The notes: a model not told the origin generated them from the letters alone. Counted from the stretch's first letter, positions 41,811 to 53,101 are shown. The stretch is DNA of 64,000 bases from Mycobacterium lepraemurium (GCA_002291465.1 CP021238.1:2604001-2668000), one strand, 5' to 3'. Translations and numbers: made by a program.

Positions 41811-42924
41811 ATGACCGAGCTGCGCATGGACGGTGGCGCTGGACGGGTACGGCTGGCACGCCCCTGGCGTGGCGATACGCGTTCGCGCACAATGCCACCG
41901 GCGGCGGGCAATTCAGCGGCCGATACTGGGCGGCGCTGGCCCGCACCGCCGAACGCGGCCTGCTGGATTTCCTGACCATCGACGACAGCCTGGACGCGCA
42001 GCCGGGCCGACATCTCGCCCCAGCGACTGGTGGGACGCGCCGACGCCACCCTGGTGGCGGCCCGGGTAGCCCCGGCCACCGAACACATCAGCCTGATTCC
42101 CGTGGCGACGGTCACCCATACCGAGCCGTTCCACGTGTCGAAAGCGATTGCCACGCTTGACCATGTCTCGCACGGCTGGGCCGGCTGGCAGGTACGGGTG
42201 AGCGACCGAGCAGGAAGCGGCGTTGTTCGGGCGGCAGGCCGTTCCCGGGGCGGACGAGCTGTTCGACGAGGCGGCCGACACCGTGGAGGTGGCGCGCCGG
42301 CTCTGGGACAGCTGGGAAGACGACGCCGTCATCCGCGATGTCGCCACCGGCCGCTATATCGACCGCAACAAGCTGCACTACATCGACTTCGCCGGCAAGT
42401 ACTTCTCGGTCAAGGGCCCGTCCATCACCCCGCGGCCACCGCAGGGCCAGCCGGTGGTGGCGGCGCTGGCGCACACGCCCCCGGTGTACGAATTCGCCGC
42501 CGCCAATGCCGATCTAGTCTTCGTCACGCCCCGCGACGACGCCTCCCTGCGGGCAATCCTGGCCGAGGTCAACCGGGCGCGACGGGCCGCGGACCGGGCG
42601 ATCCGGGTGTACGCGGACCTGGTGGTGTCGCTGGTCGGGCATCCACTGGCCCCCGCGGCGGCCATCTCGTCGGACGCCAGGGTATTCGCGGGCAGCGCAA
42701 CGGATTTGGCGGAACTCGTGGTCGCCTGGCAGGACGCGGGCGTCGACGGGGTGCGGCTGCGGCCGGCGGTCAACGCGCTGGACCTGCCCGCGATCGTCGA
42801 CGACCTGGTGCCGCGGCTGCAGCGGGCCGGCCGTTTCCGCACCGGCTACCGCGACGGCGAGACGCTGCGCGAGCGGCTGGGATTGGCGCCCGCCCCGAAC
42901 CGCTACACGACGGCGGCGTCATGA
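41811..42924 (+). pseudogene. Luciferase-like flavin monooxygenase 1, frameshifted
   Basis: A bacterial luciferase-family (NtaA/SnaA-like) flavin monooxygenase in several frames. MTELRM is followed after a one-base slip by [30 protein letters not shown] and [20 protein letters not shown] then [17 protein letters not shown] follow in other frames. The last clean stretch, [20 protein letters not shown] to [16 protein letters not shown], ends at 42924. Three or more indels are present between 41825 and 42215. It overlaps gene 2 by ATGA. Substrate unknown. Confidence 0.78.
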
Positions 42925-43642
42925 CCGTGACTCCGCTGTCGATCCTGGACCTCGCGCCGATCAGCACGGGCTGCGACGCCGCGACCGCGCTGCGCAACAC
43001 CATCGACCTGGCCCGGCACGCCGAGCGCTGGGGCTATCACCGGTACTGGCTCGCCGAGCACCATTTCGTCGCGGTGGCCAGCGCCGCACCGGTGACGCTG
43101 ATCGGCCAGATCGCCGCGGCCACCTCGCGCATCCGGGTCGGGACGGCCGCGGTGCAGATCGGCCACACCACCGCGGTCGCCGGGGCCCGCGGGCTTCCGT
43201 TCGTCGCGAGTTACCACATCGCCCCAGGCACCGCGCTCGATGCAATCGAGGCTACCGCAATGCTTTTCGGCCGTCCGCCCGGCTGGCGCGGCCCTACGTG
43301 GTGGTGTCGGCCGACGTTGTGGTCGCCGAGGACAGCGCCACCGCGCGCCATCTCGCGTCCAGCTACGGCCACTGGGTGTATTCCATCCGCAGCGGCCAGG
43401 GCACGATCTCCTACCCGGACCCGGACCTGTGCGGTCCGTTGACCGAGGAGCAGCGGGTGCTGGTGGCCGACCGCACCGCAACACAATTCGTCGGCAACCC
43501 CGACGAGGTGGCCGACCGGCTCGAGGTGCTGCGCCGGGTCAGCGGCGCCGACGAGCTGGTGATCACCTCGGTGACGCATCGGCACGCCGACCGGCTGCGC
43601 TCGCACGAACTGATCGCCAAAAGCTGGGGGCTCACCGGATGA
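42921..43642 (+). pseudogene. Luciferase-like monooxygenase 2 (MsnO8-like), internally deleted
   Basis: It begins [20 protein letters not shown] with the MsnO8-type flavin monooxygenase pattern [20 protein letters not shown] and [16 protein letters not shown]. It then jumps directly to [20 protein letters not shown]. Family members are about 330 residues, so roughly 100 residues are missing here. A further frameshift near 43270 precedes [16 protein letters not shown], which runs to 43642. It is coupled to both neighbours by ATGA overlaps, so the three genes formed one operon. Confidence 0.78.
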
Positions 43643-45030
43643 CCACACGAAAAGCACTTCGCTGCAAGAAGATACATCTGGGCGCCCACTTCCCCGGGGT
43701 GAACAACACCACGGTGTGGTCCGATCCGAGCGCGGGCAGCCAGATCGCGTTCGAATCGTTCGTGCATCTCGCCCGGACCGCCGAACGGGGACTGTTCGAC
43801 TTCTTCTTCCTGGCCGAGGGTCTGCGGCTGCGCGAGCATCGCGGCAAGATCCACGACCTCGACGTCGTCGGCAGGCCCGACACCTTCACCGTGCTGGCCG
43901 CGCTCGCCGCGGTCACCGAACGCCTCGGCCTGGCCGGCACCATCAACACCACCTTCAACGAAAACTACTAGGTGGCAAGGCAATTAGCGACACTGGACCA
44001 CCTCTCCGACGGGCGCGCGGCCTGGAACATGGTCACCTCCTCCGACGCGTTCACCGGGGAGAACTTCCGCCGCGGCGGCTTCCTCGCCCACGCCGACCGA
44101 TACCGCCGGGCCGAGGAATTCATCACCGTGGCCCGAAAGTTCTGGGACAGCTGGGCACCCGGCGCGGTGATCGCCGACGTCGACGCCGGAACCTACGCCG
44201 ACCCCGCGCGCATCGGCGTCGTCGAGCATCACGGCCGGCAATTCGACGTGCGCGGCGTGGCCTCGCTGCCCGCCGGGCCGCAGGGCCACCCGGTGCTGCT
44301 GCAGGCCGGCGACTCCAGCGACGGCCGGGACTTCGGCGCCAAGCACGCCGACGCCCTGTTCACGCTGCACGGGTCGCTCGAGGCGGGGCAGCGCTACTAC
44401 GCCGACGTGAAGAGCCGCGCCGCCGCCCACGGGCGCGACCCCGAGCAGCTCAAGGTGCTGCCCGGTGCGGCGTTCGCGCTGGGCGACACCCCCGCCGAGG
44501 CGGCCGACAACGCCCGCCACATCCGCGAGCAGCAGGTCAGCGGCCCGACCGCGATCGCGTTCCTCGAGCAGGTGTGGGGCGTCGACCTGTCGGCCTGCGA
44601 CCCCGACGGGCCGCTGCCCGACGTCGAGCCCGTCGAGAATCCGACCACCACCCGCGGCCGGGTCCGGCACGGCGACCCCAAGACGGTCGCCGAGACCTGG
44701 CGGGCCCGGGCACGGGCCGAGAACCTGTCGATCCGGGAGCTGATCATCGAGGTGACCAGCCGTCAGCAGTTCGTCGGAACGCCGCAGCAGGTGGCCGCCG
44801 AGATCGACCGCTACGTGCAGTCGGACGCCTGCGACGGCTTCATCCTGGTGCCGCACCTGACGCCGCACGGTCTCGACGAGTTCGTCGACAAGGTGGTGCC
44901 GCTGCTGCAAGAGCGCGGCAGCTTCCGCACCGAATACCGGGGCATTACGCTGCGCGAGCATCTCGGCTTGGCGCCGGCTCAGGGCAGCGCTCCCTGCGCC
45001 GACCTGGAAAGCCATTGCGCGACAGGATGA
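43639..45030 (+). pseudogene. Luciferase-like monooxygenase 3 (NtaA/SnaA/DszA type) with nonsense codon
   Basis: A 464-codon gene, one frame throughout except for a TAG at codon 111 (43969-43971), between NTTFNENY and VARQLATLDHLSDGRAAWNM, where Glu would be expected. Features are KIHLGAHFPGVNNTTVW, FFFLAEGLRLREH, TSSDAFTGENFRRGG and GGxxxDG-like FILVPHLTP. DszA/SnaA/NtaA enzymes use reduced FMN to oxidise organic sulfur, nitrogen or other substrates. With one base change it would be intact, so this is the least decayed of the trio. Confidence 0.85.
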
Positions 45031-45034
45031 TTCG

Positions 45035-45670
45035 CTAACAGCCCGCCAGTGAGCCGCTGACCGGGTCGTCCGGATGGGTGTGCAGCGGCGTCGTGGTGTC
45101 CACCTGCAGCCAGGCGTGCAGCGGCAGCGAGCGCAGCACGGCCGCCAGGCTCTCGGTGTCCGCGGTGCGCCACAGTGCCAGCACGCGCGGATCGCCCGGC
45201 CCGGAGTGCAGCCACCACAGCCGCTGCAGGCAGCCCTGCGCGCCCAGCTCGCCGGCGCGCTCGGCCTCACGGGCCAGCACGTCGTCGACCACCCGCTGCG
45301 GCGCGTCGGGGGGCACCCAGATGGTGATCGCCTGCAGAAACTCGGCGGCCCCGCCCGAAACCGGCTCCGGGGTGATCAGGCGTGCGGTCGGATCGTTCGG
45401 GTGCACCGGCAGCGGCGTCACCTCCTCGGCGCGCCACGCCCGCAGCTTCGTCGAGGCGAGCACCTGTTCCAGCGCGTTGTCGTCGGCCGCGGCGAACAGG
45501 CCCAGCGTGCGCCACCGGCCGGGCGGCGACGGCGCGCACCACAAGCGCAGCAACTGCCCCTGCCGAGCCAGCTCACGGCAACGTGCGGATTCCCGGGCCC
45601 GCAGGTCGTCGACCGCTTCCGCGGGGGTGCCGGCGGGAACCTGGGTCGTCGCGGCAACCAGGAACTCCAT
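45035..45670 (-). CDS. Protein with two muconolactone-isomerase-like domains
   Basis: A 211-residue protein formed by two similar ~95-residue halves, each resembling muconolactone delta-isomerase: MEFLVAATTQVPAGTPAEAV ... LLRLWCAPSPPGRWRTLGLF, and EFLQAITIWVPPDAPQRVVD ... LQRLWWLHSGPGDPRVLALW. ATG 45670 has a GGGAG site 9 bp upstream. The 3' end is 5 bp from the convergent monooxygenase 3. The domain is a small ferredoxin-like dimeric fold; substrate and pathway are not evident. Confidence 0.75.
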   Translation of the reverse strand: MEFLVAATTQVPAGTPAEAVDDLRARESARCRELARQGQLLRLWCAPSPPGRWRTLGLFAAADDNALEQVLASTKLRAWRAEEVTPLPVHPNDPTARLITPEPVSGGAAEFLQAITIWVPPDAPQRVVDDVLAREAERAGELGAQGCLQRLWWLHSGPGDPRVLALWRTADTESLAAVLRSLPLHAWLQVDTTTPLHTHPDDPVSGSLAGC

Positions 45671-45721
45671 CGGGTCTCCCAAGTGATTCGTGCTCACCGA
45701 CGCCGGGCGCTGCAAAAAGTG

Positions 45722-45794
<73 letters not shown>

Positions 45795-45936
45795 CTAACC
45801 CGATCGCGGGACGACTCTAGCGTACTGGCACGACCGCACCCAACTAGCGTGACTCGTGGCATACCGTGGCGATCGCGGGCGCCTGCACCCCATCCGGTGA
45901 GGCAGGATAGAGCCATCGATAGTCGGGAGGAACGCT

Positions 45937-46212
45937 TTGATCCGGTATGTCGTGGTGCTTGGACTGGGGTATGTTCTGGGCTCGAAGGCCGGGCGGCGCC
46001 GATACGAGCAGATCGTCGGCACCTACCGCGCGGTGACCAGCAGCCCGGTAGCCAAGTCGGTGATCGAAGCGGGCCGGCGCAAGATCGCGAATCGGATCTC
46101 GCCCGACGCCGGGTTCGTCACGCTGGCGCAGATCGACGACCGGACCGCCATCATGGAACGCGAGGCCGAGCCGGCCGACGAGGCCTTGGCGCCGTCTAAT
46201 CGTCCCCGCTAG
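45937..46212 (+). CDS. Small conserved membrane-anchored protein (Rv2342-like)
   Basis: A 91-residue protein starting at a TTG with a strong GGGAGG site six bases upstream. The N-terminus MIRYVVVLGLGYVLGSKAGR is a short membrane anchor with a basic end. SVIEAGRRKIANRI and a polar tail follow. It matches the position of Rv2342 next to dnaG. Its last 17 bp overlap the convergent dnaG end. Function unknown. Confidence 0.8.
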   Translation: MIRYVVVLGLGYVLGSKAGRRRYEQIVGTYRAVTSSPVAKSVIEAGRRKIANRISPDAGFVTLAQIDDRTAIMEREAEPADEALAPSNRPR

Positions 46213-48148
46213 CCTGCTCCAACAGGCTGCGCCGGTAGGCCTCCATCGCCACCAGGTCGCCGAACAGCGCGTGGTATTCGTCGCCCTGCTCGATGGGCGA
46301 CATGCGCTGCAGCTTCGACTTGACCTCGGCGATCTGCCGGCCCATCCACACCTCCTGCAGCCGGGCCAGCACGCCGGCGATGTAGCGCGGCAGCTTCTCG
46401 TCGTCGACCTGGATGGCCTCGACACCCAGTTCGCTGATCAGCCCCGCCGCCAGCGGCGAGGAGGCCCGGTCGCGCACCGCCTCGATCCACTGCCCGCCGG
46501 TGACACCGCTCGACGTGCCGCCGGCCGCCTCGATCGCGGCACGCACGGCGACGTACCCGGGATGGGTGAAGCTCTCGACGGTCAGCGAGTCGAACACCGG
46601 CCCGGCCAGCGGCGGGTACTGCAACGCCGACTTGAGTGCCTCCCGCTGCGGCCACAGGGTGGGATCGCGGGGGTCGGGACGGCTGGCGGCGGGACCGGCC
46701 GGGGCAGCGGACTGCTCGGCGCGGCGGGAGACCCTGCCGCCGGGGCCGCCGCGGCCCGCGCCGGCGGAGTGCTTGGACTTGCTGCGCACCCGGTCGATGA
46801 CCTGCGCGACGTCGCTCCAGCCGACCCAGCCGGCGAGCTGGCGGGCGTACTCGTCGCGCAGCGTGGGGTCCTTGATCTGGGCCACCATCGGCACGCAGCG
46901 GCGCAGTGCGGCCACCCGGCCCTCGGCGCTGTCCAGGTCCAGCTCGGCGAGCGCCGACCGGATTGCGAACTCGAACAACGGTGTTCGCCGGGCCACCAGG
47001 CCGCGCAGCGCGGCGTCGCCGGAGCGCAGCCGCAGGTCGCAGGGATCCATGCCGTCCGGCGCGACCGCGACGAAGGACTGCCCGGCCAGGTTCTGCTCGC
47101 CGCCGAACGCCTTGAGCGCCGCGGCCCGCCCCGCCGCGTCGCCGTCGAAGACGTAGATCAGTTCACCGCGAAAGAAGCTGTCGTCCATCATGAGTCGGCG
47201 CAGCATCGCCAGATGCTCGTCGCCGAAGGCGGTGCCGCAGGAGGCCACCGCGGTGGTGACCCCGGCCAGATGCATCGCCATCACGTCGGTGTAGCCCTCG
47301 ACGACCACGGCCTGGTGGCCCTTGGCGATGTCGCGTTTGGCCAGATCGATGCCGAACATCACGTTCGACTTCTTGTACAGCAGCGTCTCGGGCGTGTTGA
47401 TGTACTTGGCTTCCATCGGATCGTCGTCGAACAGCCGGCGGGCGCCGAACCCGATCACCTCACCGGCCGAGCTGCGGATGGGCCACAGCAGCCGCCGGTG
47501 GAACCGGTCCATCGGGCCGCACCGGCCCTGCCGCGACAGGCCCGCAGCCTCCAGCTCCTTGAACTCAAAACCCTTGTGCTGCAGGTGTTTTGTCAACGTA
47601 TCCCAGCCCGACGGCGCGAATCCGCAACCGAAGTGACGGGCCGCCTCGGCATCGAAGTTGCGTTCGGTCAGATACTGGCGGGCCGGCGCCGCCTCGTCGG
47701 ACTCGAGCGCCGCCGCGTAGAACTCCGCCGCGGCCGCGTTGGCCGCGATGAGCCGGCTGCGGCTGCCGCGGTCGCGCTGCACGCTGGTGGCCGGGCCGGA
47801 GTAGGTGATGGTGTGGCCGATCCGGTCGGCGAGCAGTTCGACGGCCTCGACGAAGCTGACGTGCTCGATCTTCTGGAGGAACGCGTACACGTCGCCGCCC
47901 TCGCCGCAGCCGAAGCAGTGGAAGTGCCCGTGGTTGGGGCGGACGTGAAACGACGGCGACTTCTCGTCGTGAAACGGGCACAGGCCCTTGAGCGAATCCG
48001 CACCGGCACGCCGCAATTGGACGTAGTCGCCGACCACTTCATCGATGCGCACCCGTTCGCGGATGGCGGCGATGTCGCGGTCGGGAATCCGGCCCCGGCC
48101 CCGGGCACGGCCATCGCCCTGGGCGCGTGAACCTGCCGGGCTGGGCAT
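46196..48148 (-). CDS. dnaG: DNA primase
   Basis: A full-length 650-residue primase that makes RNA primers for replication. The N-terminal zinc-binding CHC2 domain is clear (CPFHDEKSPSFHV then FHCFGCGEGGDVYAF). The core has SRSRLIAANAAAAEFY and GFGARRLFDDDPMEAKYINT. The Toprim domain shows VVVEGYTDVMAMHLAG and LIYVFDGDAAGRAAALKAF. The C-terminal DnaB-interacting region follows. Its M. tuberculosis equivalent is Rv2343c. No disruption. The N-terminus may begin nearer to GRIPDRDIAAIRE. Confidence 0.96.
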   Translation of the reverse strand: MPSPAGSRAQGDGRARGRGRIPDRDIAAIRERVRIDEVVGDYVQLRRAGADSLKGLCPFHDEKSPSFHVRPNHGHFHCFGCGEGGDVYAFLQKIEHVSFVEAVELLADRIGHTITYSGPATSVQRDRGSRSRLIAANAAAAEFYAAALESDEAAPARQYLTERNFDAEAARHFGCGFAPSGWDTLTKHLQHKGFEFKELEAAGLSRQGRCGPMDRFHRRLLWPIRSSAGEVIGFGARRLFDDDPMEAKYINTPETLLYKKSNVMFGIDLAKRDIAKGHQAVVVEGYTDVMAMHLAGVTTAVASCGTAFGDEHLAMLRRLMMDDSFFRGELIYVFDGDAAGRAAALKAFGGEQNLAGQSFVAVAPDGMDPCDLRLRSGDAALRGLVARRTPLFEFAIRSALAELDLDSAEGRVAALRRCVPMVAQIKDPTLRDEYARQLAGWVGWSDVAQVIDRVRSKSKHSAGAGRGGPGGRVSRRAEQSAAPAGPAASRPDPRDPTLWPQREALKSALQYPPLAGPVFDSLTVESFTHPGYVAVRAAIEAAGGTSSGVTGGQWIEAVRDRASSPLAAGLISELGVEAIQVDDEKLPRYIAGVLARLQEVWMGRQIAEVKSKLQRMSPIEQGDEYHALFGDLVAMEAYRRSLLEQASGDD

Positions 48149-48189
48149 CGGCTCAGTGTAAGGCGCGCAGCGCGCCGGGAACGGAAAAG

Positions 48190-48807
48190 CTATCCGGTAC
48201 CGATGACACCGCAGGCAACCCGGTCCATCGCGTTCTCGGTGCCCTCGGCGCCGTGCAGCATCAACGCAGTCTTGCTACCGGCCAACAGCTCGTCGCGGGT
48301 GAACGCATCGGTGGTGGTGACCAGATAGGCCGCGCCGTCCTGGCGCACCTGCAGCGTGGCCAGATCGCCGCTTTCCGGCTTGCCGGTGTGGCCCGGGGCC
48401 TGGTAGTGACCGCCGGCGGACAGGAAGTTCCCGGGCGCACCGCCGGTGGGGGCCACCGAGTTCGGCTCGCACTTGCCGATCTCGTGCACGTGCAGGCCGT
48501 GCAGGCCGGGCGTCAGGACGCCGTTGGCCACCGTCTTCACGGTGACGGTGACGTAGCCGCCGGTGAAGTCGAAGGTCGCGGTGGCCACCGACCGGCCGTC
48601 GGGCGTCTTCAGTTCCGCGGTCAGCGCCCCGCCGCCAGGCGCCGGGGTGGTCGTCGCACCGGAGGACGTAGGTGCGGCGCTTTTCACCGGCGGGGTGGTG
48701 CCCGGCTGGGTGCTCGCGTGCTGCGGTGAACTGCACGCGGTCATGGCGAGAACCGGAAGCCCCATCAAGAGGGTGGCGATGCAGGGCGAGCCGCTGATTT
48801 TCTTCAT
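48190..48807 (-). CDS. SodC-like Cu/Zn superoxide dismutase lipoprotein (short form)
   Basis: A ~205-residue secreted lipoprotein. The signal peptide [15 protein letters not shown] ends in a lipobox-like cysteine, followed by [14 protein letters not shown] as in M. tuberculosis SodC. The copper-ligand pattern is retained: [21 protein letters not shown] and [10 protein letters not shown]. The C-terminal loop between LHGAEG and [11 protein letters not shown] is about 30 residues shorter than in SodC (Rv0432), so activity is uncertain. Its place between dnaG and dgt differs from Rv0432, suggesting a paralogue. The start at 48807 is chosen for the signal peptide; a GTG at 48840 is possible. Confidence 0.82.
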   Translation of the reverse strand: MKKISGSPCIATLLMGLPVLAMTACSSPQHASTQPGTTPPVKSAAPTSSGATTTPAPGGGALTAELKTPDGRSVATATFDFTGGYVTVTVKTVANGVLTPGLHGLHVHEIGKCEPNSVAPTGGAPGNFLSAGGHYQAPGHTGKPESGDLATLQVRQDGAAYLVTTTDAFTRDELLAGSKTALMLHGAEGTENAMDRVACGVIGTG

Positions 48808-48874
48808 ATCGGGGAGCCTAACTCGCCGCGCCCGCGCCACTTCCCGGGCCGCGCGACTTGTCGCCGGCGCGGCG

Positions 48875-50146
48875 CTACGGACCGGCCTGGCGGGCGTCGA
48901 TGCGTTCCAGCCGGCCCTCGGTGTAGGAGGCGATCTGATCCACGATCACCCGCCACCGGGCGCCGTCATCGGCCGCGGTGTTGAACGCGGCGGCAAAGAC
49001 CGGATCCAGCGTTCGCGGCGCCCCCGCATACAGCCAGTGCGCCACACGGTGGATGCGTTCACGCTGCCCGGCCTGGGTCTGTTGATGGCGGGGATCGGAC
49101 ATGATGAACTGCAGCGCCAGGATTTTCAGCAAGGCCACCTCGGCGCGGACCAGATCGGGGACCGCGAGCTCAGCGCGGTAGCGCACCAGCGGCCCGGGTC
49201 CGGCGGTCGCGCGGGTGGTGGCGATCGCGGCCGAGGCAAACCTGCCGACCAGCTCACTGGTCAACCGTTTGAGCGCCACCGCGGAGGCCAGCGTGGCGTC
49301 GTACTTGCCGACGGCGGCGACCACCGGCAGGGCCGACAGCCGGCGCGCGGCGGCCATGAAGTCGTCGGCGCCCACCCGGGAGAATTCGCTCTCGCCCAGT
49401 TTGGCCAGGGCCGCGGCCTCGTCGTCGGCGGCGAGCACCCGCAGGTCGATGCGTTGCGAGACGACGCCGTCCTCGACGTCGTGCACCGAATAAGCGACAT
49501 CGTCGGCCCAGTCCATCACCTGCGCTTCCAGGCACATCCGGCCAGCCGGGGCGCCGGCGCGCACCCAGGCCGCCGCTTCCCGGTCTTCGTCGTAGAAGCC
49601 GAACTTGCTTGACCCGGGGCCTTCGCCGCGCCGCCACGGATATTTGATCACCGCATCCAGCGACGCGCGCGTCAGGTTCAACCCGGCGCTATTCCCCTGG
49701 GCGTCAAGAACTTTGGGATCGAGTCTGGTCAGGATCCGGAAGTTCTGGGCGTTGCCCTCAAACCCGCCGTACGCCGCGGCGACCTCGTCGAGCGCGCGCT
49801 CGCCGTTGTGGCCGTAGGGCGGGTGGCCGATGTCGTGGGCCAGCCCCGCGAGCTCGACGAGGTCGAGATCGCAGCCCAGCCCCACCGCCATCCCCCGCCC
49901 GATCTGGGCGACCTCGAGCGAGTGCGTCAACCGGGTGCGCGGCGTGTCCCCCTCTCGCGGCCCGACGACCTGGGTCTTGTCGGCCAAGCGGCGCAGCGCG
50001 GCGCTGTGCAGCACGCGGGCGCGGTCGCGGGCGAAGTCGGTGCGATGCTGACCTTCGGTGCCCGGCAGACCCGCAGTCTTGGGCGCTTCGGCCACCCACC
50101 GCTGACGGTCGAAGTCATCGTAGGGGTCGTGCTGATTCCTGGTCAC
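48875..50146 (-). CDS. dgt: dGTP triphosphohydrolase
   Basis: A 423-residue HD-domain dNTPase, M. tuberculosis Rv2344c equivalent. Metal-binding HD residues lie in [32 protein letters not shown] and [39 protein letters not shown] is the fourth ligand region. It hydrolyses dGTP (or other dNTPs) to the nucleoside and triphosphate, affecting dNTP pools. It is intact and follows the usual dnaG-dgt order, with the SodC-like gene between. Confidence 0.95.
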   Translation of the reverse strand: MTRNQHDPYDDFDRQRWVAEAPKTAGLPGTEGQHRTDFARDRARVLHSAALRRLADKTQVVGPREGDTPRTRLTHSLEVAQIGRGMAVGLGCDLDLVELAGLAHDIGHPPYGHNGERALDEVAAAYGGFEGNAQNFRILTRLDPKVLDAQGNSAGLNLTRASLDAVIKYPWRRGEGPGSSKFGFYDEDREAAAWVRAGAPAGRMCLEAQVMDWADDVAYSVHDVEDGVVSQRIDLRVLAADDEAAALAKLGESEFSRVGADDFMAAARRLSALPVVAAVGKYDATLASAVALKRLTSELVGRFASAAIATTRATAGPGPLVRYRAELAVPDLVRAEVALLKILALQFIMSDPRHQQTQAGQRERIHRVAHWLYAGAPRTLDPVFAAAFNTAADDGARWRVIVDQIASYTEGRLERIDARQAGP

Positions 50147-50286
50147 CGACGCACAGTCTGCCAGGGAATGCCCGCCCGAGTCCGGCTCGACTCGGGCCCT
50201 CCGGCCCGAATCGTGCGGGGCTGGGCCGCATTACCCCACTCCTCATCACGCTCCGGCGTGAATCGTCGCGGGGCTAGATTGACCCT

Positions 50287-52261
50287 ATGCGCACAGCTCG
50301 CCTGCTCGCCGTGCTCCTCACGGTCGGCCTCAGCGCGGGTCTGCTGGCACCGCCGGCCGGCGCGCAACCACCACTGCGCTTGTCCGGCTACCTCACCGAC
50401 ACCGCCGGAGTGCTATCGGATTCCGGCCGTAAGGCGATCACCACCGCCGTCAACAAGCTCTACACCGACCGCCACATCCGGCTGTGGGTGGTCTACGTCG
50501 ACACCTTCTCCGGGCAGACCGCGACCCGGTGGGCACAAGACACCCTGCGCACCAGCGACCTGGGTGACTACGACGCGCTGCTGGCCGTCGCCACCACCGA
50601 CCGCGCCTACGCCTTCCTGGTGCCTCCCACCATCAGGGGCGTCAACCAGAGTCGAGTCGACGCCTTGCGGCACAACAAGATCGAGCCCGCCCTGCACGAC
50701 GGCGACTGGAGCGGCGCGGCGGTGGCCGCGGCCACCGGGCTCGACACCGCGCCCGGCTCGTCGGGCCGGGTGATCCTGCTGGCGGCGCTGGCGGCCCTTC
50801 TCGTCGCGGTGATGGCCCTGCTGCTGGTCATGCGTTATCGCGGGCGGCGCCGCCGGGCCGCCGCATTGGCCGCGGCGCGCCGCCTCGACCCCACCGACCT
50901 CGACGCGCTGGCCGCGCTGCCGCTGCCGACACTCGACGACCTGTCCCGCGCACTGGTGGTCGACGTCGACAACACGTTGCGCACCAGCGCCAACGAACTG
51001 GACCTGGCCGTCGCCGAATTCGGCGACCAGCGCACCCAACCGTTCACCCAGGACGTCGCCAATGCCAAAGACGCTCTCTCCCAAGCGTTTACGGTGCGTC
51101 AGAAATTGGATGACGGCGCGCCGGAGACGCCGGTGCAGCGCCGCGAGCTGCTCACCCAGGTGATCGTGTCGGCGGCGCGCGCCGACCGCGAACTGGAATC
51201 GCAAACCGAGGCCTTCGAGGACCTGCGCGATCTGGTGATCAACGCCCCGTCGCGGCTGGACGGACTGACGCAGCAGTACGTCGAACTGACCGCCCGCATC
51301 GGCCCGGCCGAGCAACAGCTGGCGGGGCTGCACAACGAGTTCAGCGCTGCCGCACTGACTTCGGTGTCCGGCAATGCCACGGCGGCCAAGGATCGGCTGG
51401 CGTTCGCCGACCGCAACATCGGCACCGCCCGCGAGCTCGCCGGCCACGCCGTCAGCGGACAGCAAGGCCAATTGGTGGACGCGGTGCGCGCCGCCGAGTC
51501 GGCGCTCGGGCAGGCCCGGTCGCTACTCGACGCGGTGGACCACGCAGCCGGTGACATCCGGCACGCGATCGACCAATTGCCTTCGGCGATGGCCGATATC
51601 GAAAACGACATCAAGCGCGCCGCGGAGTTACTGGCCGCCACCCGCGACACCAAATCCGGCCACGCCGCCGAGCTGGCCGCCGCGCGCGACGCGGCCACCA
51701 GGGCCGTCGAGGGCGCGCGCCGGTGCGCCCGACGATCCGCTGGGCGCGTTCGGGCAGCTGACCAAGGCCGACGCGGGCCTCAACGCGGTGCTGGCCGCCG
51801 TGGCTCAGGAGCGGGCCGCCGCCGAGCGACTCGCCCGGTCGCTGGAGCAGGCGTTGTTCACCGCGCAATCGCGGGTGCGGGCGGTCTCCGACTACATCGA
51901 CACCCGCCGGGGCAGCATCGGGCCGGAGGCCCGCACCCGGCTGGCCGAGGCGCAACGGCACCTGCACACCGCAGCGGACAGGCGGGCGACGGACCCGGCC
52001 GATGCGATCACGCACGCCAATGCGGCGTCGACGCTGGCCGCCGAGGCCCAGTCGCTGGCCAACGGCGACGTGCAAGCGGCGCGACGCGCCTATCCGCGCG
52101 GCGGGGGCGGTGACATGGGCGCGATGCTCGGCGGCATCATCATCGGCGACCTGCTCAGCTCGGGCATGCGCGGCGGCTTCGGCGGCTGGAGCCCGGCGTC
52201 GTTCGGCGGCAGCACGAGTTCCTCCGGCGGCGGTTTCCTGGGTGGCGGCGGCCGATTCTGA
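50287..52261 (+). pseudogene. TPM-domain membrane protein (Rv2345-like), one frameshift
   Basis: A ~658-residue protein with a signal peptide (MRTARLLAVLLTVGLSAGLL), a TPM phosphatase-like domain (LSGYLTDTAGVLSDSGRKAI, LWVVYVDTFSGQTATRW), and a transmembrane helix at ~residues 158-180. A long Ala/Leu-rich coiled-coil region and a glycine-rich tail (GGFGGWSPASFGGS) follow. The frame changes once near 51715-51722 (an extra or missing base in gcgcgcgccgg), so the C-terminal ~180 residues are in another frame. A single lesion in a GC repeat could be a sequencing error. It is expected at the cell surface or periplasm. Confidence 0.8.
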
Positions 52262-53101
52262 GCGACCAGAAACCAATCTCCGCAGGGTCTTTCGGTGCTG
52301 GGGGGCTCAGCCGACGGCCGGGGAATGCGGTATGACGCCCGCGGTGCGCGGTACGGCTTCGCCGTCCCACCCGCTCCAGACGCCGTCGGCTACCGCGGTC
52401 GGGCGGGGCATCTCGGCCGTCTCCTCGACGGCCTCGGCGCTCGCTTCCGGCTTCGGCGCTCAGTGGTCGTAGTCGTCGGGTGGAACGGCCACGCCCCATT
52501 TGAGTGGGACCGACAAGCCACCCAGCACACCTGACTCACCGCGTACTGCCGACACCGTGTCATCCGGCAACGGCGAACCAAGAGGCAACAGCACCCTGCC
52601 CCCTTCCACAGCCGATCGAAGCGTTCGGACGCTGTGGCGAACCTATTTACACCAACCGGTTCACATCGTAAGACAAACTGAAGAGAATATGCGGGAATTG
52701 CTGATTCTCCTTACGTTACGCGTGTGTCGAACAGCATCGGCCGCCGCTGTCCGGCCCCGGGCGGTGCACCGTCGCAGCGCGACACGCCGCCGACCGGTGG
52801 CTGCGCGATAATCCCTCGTACGCGGCGGAAGCGGTAAAACCTTTGCCGTGTACGGGGTTCCGCTACCCGGGAACAGCGTGCGGAGTCGGGGCAACCCGAG
52901 CGCCAAACGGGTCGGCGACCGCGGGACATCTTGCGCGGCGAGGCAGGGACACCGCGGGCAGCGGGCGCCGGGCTCCGGTTTGACCGACACGGCGGACGAA
53001 TTCGGCTTTGCCGGTGCGCGGTTTTCGCGCCGGCCGAAGAATTCCGAATTCGCGCCGCAATGCACTTCATGCACATCTGCAACAGCGGCTCCGCCGCGGC
53101 G
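52262..53101. other. Intergenic region without recognisable genes
   Basis: About 840 bp between the TPM protein and the PPE remnant. Open frames here are GC-rich shadows without family resemblance. In M. tuberculosis the corresponding interval (Rv2346c-Rv2356c) holds esx, plc and PPE genes; none is recognised here apart from the adjacent PPE. Confidence 0.5.

Noticed and set aside
46271..48130. Long plus-strand open frame antisense to dnaG
   Set aside because: It mirrors the intact primase gene; no ribosome site or family features. Shadow frame.
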